This document shows positions 32,345 to 38,394 of a DNA stretch of 64,000 nucleotides, piece by piece. The notes under the pieces are model-generated. The model had not been told where the DNA came from, ran no database searches, and worked only from the letters and a program-made list of their open reading frames with translations. The first letter of the stretch is position 1; each line of letters starts with the position of its first letter. Source of the DNA: Claveliimonas monacensis. GTDB taxonomy: Bacteria > Bacillota > Clostridia > Lachnospirales > Lachnospiraceae. The translations under genes and the position numbers were made by a program. The stretch lies in assembly GCF_014982975.1 (NCBI RefSeq), contig NZ_JADCKL010000001.1, forward strand, positions 434,001 to 498,000, written 5' to 3'.

Positions 32345-33745
32345 TTACAAATTACAGTCTACCGTCCGGTCTTTTTTATTACCATTCTTTTTCTCTCCGT
32401 ACTTTTTAAAGATATGCCTCAGCATCACAACTGCACAGATGCTCAAGATCAGTTCCGCCACAAACTGCGCATAGGCAAGTCCGTAGAGCGGGAACAGCCG
32501 GTTCAGTATGATCAGGGCAGGGATCTCCAATACGACTTTTCTCATAATCGCAAATATAAGCGCGTACCTGCCAAGTCCCAGTGCCTGGAACACACCGACT
32601 GCCAGAAAATCAATACTCAGGAATACAATACCCAGACAGAACCCTCTCAGGAACGTCGATCCGTACGCTATGATTGTCTCATTCTTCATAAACAGTCCAA
32701 TGAGCGCATCCGATCCTGCATAGTATCCGATCGTCACCACTGCCAGTACCGGCACGATAAGTTTCAGGGCAAACAGAATGGTATCCTTCATTCTCCTGAT
32801 TCTCCCCGCGGCAAATGTATAACTTATCAGAGGCATGATTCCCTGCGAGAAACCGAGCGCCACCTGCATCGGGACCATGTAGACCTTGTACGCAATCCCC
32901 ATTGCCGCAACCGCATCTGCGCCGTAGACAGACGTAAAGTTATTGAGTATCGTCATGCCCGTCACATTCAGGAGATTCTGGATCGAAGCCGGAATACCGA
33001 CACCGCACACTTCAATAATAATCCTCTTTTTCAGACGGAACTTTCTCGGATCGATACAGACAAATGTGTTTCCCCGCTTCACATAGAGAAGTACGAAGAA
33101 ATACAGGCACGCCATACAGTTAGAAAGGAATGTGGCAAGGCCCGCGCCTGCCGCTCCCATGTTCAGCCCCCACGGAAGTATGAAGATCGGGTCTAAGATA
33201 ATATTGAGGATACAGCCGCTCATCGTCCCGATACTGGCATGCATCGCTGCACCCTCGGAGCGCACCAGATAAGCCATGACCACATTGAGGATGGCAGGCG
33301 CAGCCCCCAGATATACCGCCCAGAACATATATCCCTGCGTTGCCGCCCAGGTCGTCTTATCTGCCCCAATAAGCGTCAGAAGCGGGCTGTTCAGCAGACC
33401 GCACAGTAGTCCGAAGAGCACGCCGCTTATAAGGGAGCAATAAAAACCAAAAGCCGAACTCTCCGACACCGTCTTATAGTCTTTTCTTCCCAGTGCCCGG
33501 CTCATCATACTGGATGTGCCTACACCGAAGAGATTGTTTACCGCATTAAATGCCAGCAGCACCGGCGAGGCAAGAGATACCGCCGCATTCTCCACCGGAT
33601 CATTCATCATTCCCACAAAATAGGTGTCCGCCATATTGTAGAGCACCATAACAAGAGAGCTGAAGATCATCGGGACGGCAAGCTTTGCCACCGCCCTGGG
33701 AATGGGGGCGCTCTCAAATAACTGTATCTTTTCATTTTCGTGCAT
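32345..33745 (-). CDS. MATE family efflux transporter
   Basis: A 466-residue, 12-helix sodium- or proton-driven drug/metabolite exporter. Typical features: RAVAKLAVPMIFSSLVMVLY, NMADTYFVGMMNDPVENAAV, GVGTSSMMSRALGRKDYKTV, GIAYKVYMVPMQVALGFSQG and IMPLISYTFAAGRIRRMKD. Length and both MATE repeats are intact. GC content is higher than in the genes around it, so it was possibly acquired separately. Substrate unknown. Confidence 0.93.
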   Translation of the reverse strand: MHENEKIQLFESAPIPRAVAKLAVPMIFSSLVMVLYNMADTYFVGMMNDPVENAAVSLASPVLLAFNAVNNLFGVGTSSMMSRALGRKDYKTVSESSAFGFYCSLISGVLFGLLCGLLNSPLLTLIGADKTTWAATQGYMFWAVYLGAAPAILNVVMAYLVRSEGAAMHASIGTMSGCILNIILDPIFILPWGLNMGAAGAGLATFLSNCMACLYFFVLLYVKRGNTFVCIDPRKFRLKKRIIIEVCGVGIPASIQNLLNVTGMTILNNFTSVYGADAVAAMGIAYKVYMVPMQVALGFSQGIMPLISYTFAAGRIRRMKDTILFALKLIVPVLAVVTIGYYAGSDALIGLFMKNETIIAYGSTFLRGFCLGIVFLSIDFLAVGVFQALGLGRYALIFAIMRKVVLEIPALIILNRLFPLYGLAYAQFVAELILSICAVVMLRHIFKKYGEKKNGNKKDRTVDCNL

Positions 33746-33785
33746 TATTGTATCATCTCCTTAGCGTTTTCCAAATGACCAACGA

Positions 33786-34052
33786 TCATTCCTTTTTTAT
33801 GACCGGAACCCAGATTTCACTGTATGCATAGTCAGGTTTTTCTTCATCCATTTTCGTAAATGAGAAAGACAACGACTCTGCAAGTTCATAATCTGATGTC
33901 AAGAACCATTCGGAATAGATCCTTGCCATTGTATCCTGCAAAGTAAACGGGAACGGACCTTCATTCGGAAAAACCGCCCACGTATACGCTTTGACAGGGG
34001 ATGTGTCCAGATTACTGCCAATGTCATTTTTAGTTGTCAAAACGCCTATCAA
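33786..34052 (-). pseudogene. AraC-type regulator effector (GyrI-like) domain remnant
   Basis: An 88-codon frame whose body (TSPVKAYTWAVFPNEGPFPF, TLQDTMARIYSEWFLTSDYE, PDYAYSEIWVPVI) is the last part of a GyrI-like ligand-binding domain as found at the C-terminus of AraC-family regulators. The DNA-binding part and the first half of the ligand domain are missing. It overlaps the truncated end of the RibD-like gene, so a deletion joined the two. Confidence 0.75.
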
Positions 34053-34488
34053 ATGAGTTAATTCTCCGAATGGTTGGAATTACAGTAATATAGTAAATAT
34101 CAATCAAATTCTCGTTCACCAACTGCTGAACAATATCAGCTCCGCCGCAAATCCAAATTCCTTTTCCGCGTTGTTTCTTTAATTTTTTTATTAAGTCACC
34201 AGGATTTTCATTTGTAAATATAATTTTTTCAGAAGAAGCGTCCTCTCCATGCGTAATCACATAAGTTATAAAATCGTCATATACCCACACATCAGGAGAA
34301 AGCTCGGTGATAAGCTGATGATACGTATTTCTCCCCATTAAGATTGTATCTATATCCTTTACAAATTCAGAATACGAATCAATATTTTCACTATCGTCGC
34401 CCTGCCCCGTCAGCCAGCTGACACCACCTTCGCTATCCGCAATATATCCATCAAGGCTCATTGCAATAAATAAACTAACCTTTCTCAT
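34030..34488 (-). pseudogene. Dihydrofolate reductase-like (RibD C-terminal) protein, 3'-truncated
   Basis: MRKVSLFIAMSLDGYIADSE, GGVSWLTGQGDDSENIDSYS, DTILMGRNTYHQLITELSPD and GIWICGGADIVQQLVNENLI, DIYYITVIPTI show a RibD_C/DHFR-like fold. The family then has LGSGxxLF and about 35 more residues. Here the sequence changes to RRINSFDRRFDN and stops, at the junction with an unrelated AraC-type fragment. So the protein is probably truncated and inactive, though 140 residues survive. Confidence 0.75.
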
Positions 34489-34491
34489 ATC

Positions 34492-34875
34492 TTAATTCCT
34501 CATATATAATAATGGATACGGATTCCCCTGCTCGTCCAACTCTGTTCGTTTATAAACTTCAAACCCCATATATTCATAAAATCCTATCGCAAGAGGATTC
34601 TGTTCATTTACAGACAGTTCATTTATTGAATAATTTTCCATGCCATATTGCAGTAACTGTTTCCCGGCCCCTTGTCCTCTGTATTCGTTTGAAACAAATA
34701 GCATTTCAAGCATTTTATCTGCAATGCCCATGAACCCTATTGGATTTCCATTATCGTTTTCTGCGATCACAAGAACAGGAACATCTTTCAAGGCTTGTGG
34801 AACATACTGCTTAAATACATCTAATAATTTTTGTATCAATACAGGACTCCGTTCTTTTATTTGAACTATTTTCAA
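34492..34875 (-). CDS. GNAT family N-acetyltransferase, shortened
   Basis: A 127-residue GNAT: VQIKERSPVLIQKLLDVFKQ, YVPQALKDVPVLVIAENDNG, MLEMLFVSNEYRGQGAGKQL (acetyl-CoA loop RGQGAG) and VNEQNPLAIGFYEYMGFEVY. Close relatives I know are about 146-150 residues, with a segment such as WEKSVRATHLFL between LLDV and the YVPQAL block; that segment seems to be missing here. Activity is uncertain. Confidence 0.8.
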   Translation of the reverse strand: MKIVQIKERSPVLIQKLLDVFKQYVPQALKDVPVLVIAENDNGNPIGFMGIADKMLEMLFVSNEYRGQGAGKQLLQYGMENYSINELSVNEQNPLAIGFYEYMGFEVYKRTELDEQGNPYPLLYMRN

Positions 34876-34910
34876 ATGATCTTTACCTCCGCAGATTAGG
34901 ATTTATCGGT

Positions 34911-35495
34911 TCATAGTATCTCGACAAAGTGATTATCCGATTCATCCCAATATTTTTTATATACAAAATCTGTGTTGTCATTAAAGTTAAGCTGATACAT
35001 TCTGAATATGACAAGAAAATCTTTAGGCTGCCATTGTTCTTCATAGGAATAGCAGTATTTCATGCCAACTTTTTTCATGACGTTTCCGCTTCTCGGATTG
35101 TTTCTGTCATGGGTTGCTGTAATGTATGGCAGCCCGTCTTTTTTCACCTGTTCCACAACGGCTTTTCCTGCTTCTGTAACAATCCCCCTGTGCCAAAACT
35201 CCTTGCGCAACCCATAACCAAAGTCATGGTGTTCTTCCATATCAACTTTGATATAACCTATTGGGAAATTATCTTCTTTCAGGCAGATAGCATATGCGTA
35301 GCCTTGCGGCTGTGTATATTTTAAAGCATATCTTTCTTCATAAAATTTCTCTGTCTCCTCTATATTTTTTACAGGATACCACGGCAGAAACTTATTCACT
35401 TCCTCGTCTTTGAGGATTAGATATAACGCTTCCATATCTTGTCTGGTAAATTTTCTTAAAATCAAACGCTCTGTTTCCAATGTAGGCGTATTCAT
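34911..35495 (-). CDS. GNAT family N-acetyltransferase (RimJ-like)
   Basis: A 194-residue acetyltransferase: TLETERLILRKFTRQDMEAL, EVNKFLPWYPVKNIEETEKF, FGYGLRKEFWHRGIVTEAGK and PYITATHDRNNPRSGNVMKK with VGMKYCYSYEE. This is the RimJ/RimL subgroup, which often acetylates proteins or antibiotics. It has the island-type promoter (35542-35571), so it is the first gene of a transcript running to the left. Confidence 0.92.
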   Translation of the reverse strand: MNTPTLETERLILRKFTRQDMEALYLILKDEEVNKFLPWYPVKNIEETEKFYEERYALKYTQPQGYAYAICLKEDNFPIGYIKVDMEEHHDFGYGLRKEFWHRGIVTEAGKAVVEQVKKDGLPYITATHDRNNPRSGNVMKKVGMKYCYSYEEQWQPKDFLVIFRMYQLNFNDNTDFVYKKYWDESDNHFVEIL

Positions 35496-35541
35496 ACAGT
35501 CTTACCTCAACAATTTCCGAGTTGTCAAGCCACTTTAGCTT

Positions 35542-35571
35542 ATTATAACACTCTCTGTATTTCCCTGTCAT
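35542..35571 (-). promoter_or_regulatory. Island-type promoter, copy A
   Basis: Minus strand ATGACA (35571-35566), 18-base spacer beginning GGGAAATA, perfect TATAAT (35547-35542), shared with copies C and D. Confidence 0.75.
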
Positions 35572-35590
35572 TTTATTTCTGACTCATACA

Positions 35591-35622
35591 AAAAGGGAGT
35601 GGAACTTCACCTGTCCACTCTC
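35591..35622 (-). terminator. Island terminator, copy A
   Basis: Minus strand GAGAGTGGA (35622-35614) pairs with TCCACTCCC (35603-35595), then TTTT. Nearly identical to copies B and C downstream of rlmH. Confidence 0.8.
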
Positions 35623-35657
35623 TTCCAAATCCATATAAATACGCCAATCCCTACTTA

Positions 35658-35741
35658 TTATATTTCATCATTGTACACCCGAATATTCCATCGATATAAT
35701 TCTTCTTCCTCTGCATTAAGCGAAAATGGCCCTGTCACCTT
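35658..35741 (-). pseudogene. Fragment duplicated from the DUF3791-like gene
   Basis: A 27-codon frame reads VTGPFSLNAEEEELYRWNIR then VYNDEI and stop. It matches the C-terminal part of the protein at 36115-36585 (LSTLQPEEDYIDGMIRVYND then EI). It is a paralogous tail fragment with no start of its own. Confidence 0.6.
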
Positions 35742-35929
35742 GGATATCGGTATTCCATAAGATGCGCATATATACTGCCATATTCTTTTTCAGAAAGCAT
35801 CCCGCCCCTATAATCAGAATATGCTTGACGGGATAATTCGTCTAATTCTTGTCTATTCTCTATTCCTGTTTTTTTCACTCTCTCCAAATAATTGATCGCC
35901 TTATCAGAAAATCTTTTATCATAGTTCAC
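35735..35929 (-). CDS. Small hypothetical protein
   Basis: A 64-residue charged, helical protein: MNYDKRFSDKAINYLERVKK, TGIENRQELDELSRQAYSDY, RGGMLSEKEYGSIYAHLMEY. No family recognised. It lies between terminator copies A and B, directly before the tail fragment of a DUF3791-like gene, so it may itself belong to a degraded toxin-antitoxin module. Confidence 0.45.
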   Translation of the reverse strand: MNYDKRFSDKAINYLERVKKTGIENRQELDELSRQAYSDYRGGMLSEKEYGSIYAHLMEYRYPR

Positions 35930-36017
35930 TTCATATCATCCTTCACAAAATTCTATTTGCTTTTGTCTAGTTTGCTAAACTGATTTTTTCATAAGTTCTT
36001 CTAACATTTTCCTACGA

Positions 36018-36102
36018 AAAGAGAGCGGAACACCATCTGTCCACTCTCTTTCCAAATACTTTACATGCCTTACTATCTCACACCATATCACTTCCAAATG
36101 CG
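36018..36102 (-). terminator. Island terminator and att-like half site, copy B
   Basis: Minus strand AAAGAGAGTGGA (36051-36040) pairs with TCCGCTCTCTTT (36029-36018), a 12-base-pair stem with U tract. Further right, plus strand 36081-36102 reads CACCATATCAC then TTCC then AAATGCG, almost the same as the complement of the rlmH 3' end (CACCATATCAC, AAAT, AAATGCG). The whole block copies the sequence after rlmH (copy C). Confidence 0.75.
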
Positions 36103-36114
36103 ATCATCTGCTCT

Positions 36115-36585
36115 TTAAAATCCTCCATTATTATAGGCTCTTGTTATTACATAAGACGGTTCATAATATGCACTGCTGTTGTAATTATCAATCGTGTCAC
36201 ATATTTCATCATTATATACTCGGATCATTCCATCAATATAGTCTTCCTCCGGCTGTAGCGTTGACAGAATCAGTCTTGTATATACTTTCCCCATCTGTGT
36301 TTCTGATGGGATCTCGTCTACCAGTTCCAAATCCACATTCGTTATATCAAAATTTCCTTTTACCAGCTTATACTCTTCAATCCATTCATCTTCAATTTTC
36401 AGAGGATTCTCACAATGGAGTACATTAGCCAGGCTGATCAGACGCACCCACTCATCTTTCGTTATAGAATTAACAACATATTTGTTTTTCTGATGCAATT
36501 TCCTTGCAACACGTTCTATCATATAACATAGAAAATAAAGATCATTCTCGGTTATCTGCTCTTCCGGGAAAAATTTGTTTGTCAT
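36115..36585 (-). CDS. DUF3791-like protein, putative antitoxin partner
   Basis: A 156-residue protein. N-terminal part (ITENDLYFLCYMIERVARKL, HQKNKYVVNSITKDEW) resembles DUF3791, the small protein usually encoded beside DUF3990 toxins. The remainder (LKIEDEWIEEYKLVKGNFDI, LSTLQPEEDYIDGMIRVYND) is not recognised. Its start overlaps the DUF3990 stop by 4 bases (ATGA), so they are translated together. The pairing as toxin-antitoxin is inferred from family context. Confidence 0.6.
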   Translation of the reverse strand: MTNKFFPEEQITENDLYFLCYMIERVARKLHQKNKYVVNSITKDEWVRLISLANVLHCENPLKIEDEWIEEYKLVKGNFDITNVDLELVDEIPSETQMGKVYTRLILSTLQPEEDYIDGMIRVYNDEICDTIDNYNSSAYYEPSYVITRAYNNGGF

Positions 36586-37034
36586 AGCGAATAACTCCCT
36601 TCAAATTTGATAGTCTGTAATGCCTTCTCTGTACAGAATACAATCTGATGTGTCGGATACTTAAACTTAACCAGTTCCCAGAAAGCCTCTTTCGAAATTC
36701 GTTCAGTCATATAATCCTCAACATAATCCCAGATTGTATCATCCGCCATTGGTCCCTCAACAATGTCATAATCATGTTTTAAACCGAGCCGACAGTTTAC
36801 AACAAATTGCAGCCACTCCTCTGTCATCTCACTAAACTTTTTTATGTTCAGGTCCTTATCAGGTAAATATTCATAAAAATTCACAATATGCTTTCTTCGT
36901 TTTGTCAAAGCCCAGCGTTTTGCCTGCTTTTCTAAAATTGTACAGCAAAAACCGTATCCAAAATCTTTGTAAAAACCATTTCCCAATATCTGCGGTTCTT
37001 GGACTATAACATTGCTTCCATGATATAAAATCAT
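36582..37034 (-). CDS. DUF3990 protein, putative ADP-ribosyltransferase-like toxin
   Basis: A 150-residue protein: MILYHGSNVIVQEPQILGNG, FYKDFGYGFCCTILEKQAKR (family pattern LYHGSxxxVxxPxI and KDFGxGFYxTxxxxQAxxWA), WALTKRRKHIVNFYEYLP and FVVNCRLGLKHDYDIVEGPM, ADDTIW. The YHGS and GFxxT motifs recall ADP-ribosyltransferase folds. DUF3990 proteins are regarded as toxin candidates. It is followed with 4-base overlap by a DUF3791-like gene. Confidence 0.82.
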   Translation of the reverse strand: MILYHGSNVIVQEPQILGNGFYKDFGYGFCCTILEKQAKRWALTKRRKHIVNFYEYLPDKDLNIKKFSEMTEEWLQFVVNCRLGLKHDYDIVEGPMADDTIWDYVEDYMTERISKEAFWELVKFKYPTHQIVFCTEKALQTIKFEGSYSL

Positions 37035-37086
37035 ATACTTTTTACTCCTTTACAAGTTAGGATTTATCTGTTTAACAAGCTGGATT

Positions 37087-37596
37087 TTATCTGTGAACAG
37101 AATACAGAAAATGGCGCATATCGCCATTGTAGTATTGTGTGACAAATTCATCTTCTTTTTTCATACCAATACTTTCCGCTACTTTCATAGAAGAATAGTT
37201 ATCTGATTTGATAATAGAATATACCTTATCCCTGTTTAATCGTTCAAAAGCATATTTTTTACAGCCACTCGCCGCTTCACTTGCATATCCCTTATGCCAA
37301 AAGTTTTCTTTTAACAAATATCCGATTTCTAAAACCTCTATGCCCTTATAGGGTTGTATGGTTAGACCAGCCTGTCCTATCATCTCATCAGTATTTTTTA
37401 ATGTAACCGCCCATAATCCAAAACTGTATTTTTTATATCTTTCTATTTGTCGGTCAAGCCACTCTTGCACATCATTGTCTGAAAAATCATGTTCGTAAGC
37501 GTACATAACTTTGGGATTTTGTAAAATTTCCGCTAAATCTCCAAAATCATTTTGGTTCATTTCTCTCAAATATAAACGTTCTGTTTCTAATATCAT
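37087..37596 (-). CDS. GNAT family N-acetyltransferase (RimJ-like)
   Basis: A 169-residue acetyltransferase: ILETERLYLREMNQNDFGDL, EILQNPKVMYAYEHDFSDND, VQEWLDRQIERYKKYSFGLW, LEIGYLLKENFWHKGYASEA and YSIIKSDNYSSMKVAESIGM. It follows promoter copy C and is the first gene of the cassette next to rlmH. The end VHR-TAA is part of the junction motif, which occurs twice in tandem here (37050-37098). Confidence 0.92.
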   Translation of the reverse strand: MILETERLYLREMNQNDFGDLAEILQNPKVMYAYEHDFSDNDVQEWLDRQIERYKKYSFGLWAVTLKNTDEMIGQAGLTIQPYKGIEVLEIGYLLKENFWHKGYASEAASGCKKYAFERLNRDKVYSIIKSDNYSSMKVAESIGMKKEDEFVTQYYNGDMRHFLYSVHR

Positions 37597-37636
37597 TTAT
37601 CTTCTCAAATTCCAATCTGTCGTCCCAGTTTACTTC

Positions 37637-37665
37637 ATTATACCATTCGTTTATTTCCCTGTCAT
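37637..37665 (-). promoter_or_regulatory. Island-type promoter, copy C
   Basis: Minus strand ATGACA (37665-37660), 17-base spacer beginning GGGAAATA, perfect TATAAT (37642-37637). It drives the GNAT gene at 37596. Confidence 0.78.
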
Positions 37666-37683
37666 TGTCTTTCTTACCCATAC

Positions 37684-37717
37684 AAAAAGAGCGGAACATC
37701 ATCTGTCCACTCTCTTT
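37684..37717 (-). terminator. Terminator copy C, downstream of rlmH
   Basis: Minus strand AAAGAGAGTGGA (37717-37706) pairs with TCCGCTCTTT (37695-37686), then T run to 37684. Probably the rlmH terminator; copies A and B lie 2.1 and 1.7 kb further on. Confidence 0.82.
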
Positions 37718-37750
37718 CCAAATCATTTATAAATTATCCATTACCTCATG

Positions 37751-37799
37751 CCATATCGCACCCAACTGCGAAAAAACCGCATTTATTTGTGATATGGTG
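37751..37799. other. Palindromic att-like site over the rlmH stop codon
   Basis: Two arms, CCATATCGCACCCAACTGCG (37751-37770) and the complement of CCATATCACAAATAAATGCG (37797-37778), face each other around AAAAAAC. The rlmH stop codon (37785-37783) is inside the second arm. The minus-strand string CATATCACAAAT, AAATGCGGTTTTTT closely resembles, from memory, the staphylococcal SCC attachment site at the same gene position (CATATCATAAAT, GATGCGGTTTTTT). Confidence 0.5.
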
Positions 37800-38262
37800 A
37801 TCCACTGATGATCCTGTAACTCCGATACACCTGCTCCAGCAGGATCACCCGCATAAGCTGATGCGGGAATGTCATTTTTGAAAAACTGAGTGCATAGTCG
37901 GACCTTGACAGCACTTCTTTTCCCAGGCCTATGGAGCCGCCGATCACAAAGGCTATGCTGCTCTTTCCTGCAAGTCCAAGGGAGTTGATCTTCTCTGCCA
38001 GCTCCTCGGAGGAGAGCATCTTGCCGCTAATCTCCAGAGTGACCACATACATGTCATCTTTTATGTACTTCAGGATCCGCTCTCCTTCTTTTGCCCTGAT
38101 CCCTTCCTCTACAGTCTCGCTGGCCTGATCCGGTGTCTTCTCATCTGCCACCTCAATGATCTCCAGCTTACAATATCGGCTAAGGCGCTTGCTGTATTCA
38201 GCAATGGCATCCTTCAGATATTTTTCTTTTATTTTCCCCACTGTGATCAATGTGATCTTCAT
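37783..38262 (-). CDS. rlmH: 23S rRNA (pseudouridine1915-N3)-methyltransferase RlmH
   Basis: SPOUT-class methyltransferase acting on helix 69 of 23S rRNA. 159 residues, standard. [55 protein letters not shown] (S-adenosylmethionine knot) and [20 protein letters not shown] then YHK are all present. The gene is the right border of the accessory island, as orfX/rlmH is for SCC elements. Confidence 0.97.
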   Translation of the reverse strand: MKITLITVGKIKEKYLKDAIAEYSKRLSRYCKLEIIEVADEKTPDQASETVEEGIRAKEGERILKYIKDDMYVVTLEISGKMLSSEELAEKINSLGLAGKSSIAFVIGGSIGLGKEVLSRSDYALSFSKMTFPHQLMRVILLEQVYRSYRIISGSPYHK

Positions 38263-38321
38263 CTGCTCTGTTCCTCCTTAAGCGCCTGACTTTCCGGGAC
38301 AACACCTGAAATCCAGTATAT

Positions 38322-38361
38322 ACAAAAGGGAGAGGCCCGGTACAAACCCGATCCCTCTCCC
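38322..38361 (-). terminator. Terminator after nfnB
   Basis: Minus strand GGGAGAGG (38361-38354) pairs with CCTCTCCC (38335-38328), then TTTTGTAT. It separates nfnAB from rlmH. Confidence 0.82.
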
Positions 38362-38394
38362 GATCAGCTCTTTTCTTATACTGCCTTTTACGTT

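Noticed and set aside
36081-36102. Considered as an inverted second attachment site closing the island
   Set aside because: Although it matches one arm of the rlmH site, it is better explained as part of the direct copy B of the rlmH downstream block, which includes the adjacent terminator in the same order.
26425-37100. Considered whether the junction motif could be integron attC sites
   Set aside because: No GTTRRRY/RYYYAAC pair with imperfect palindrome is seen and no integron integrase is in the window.
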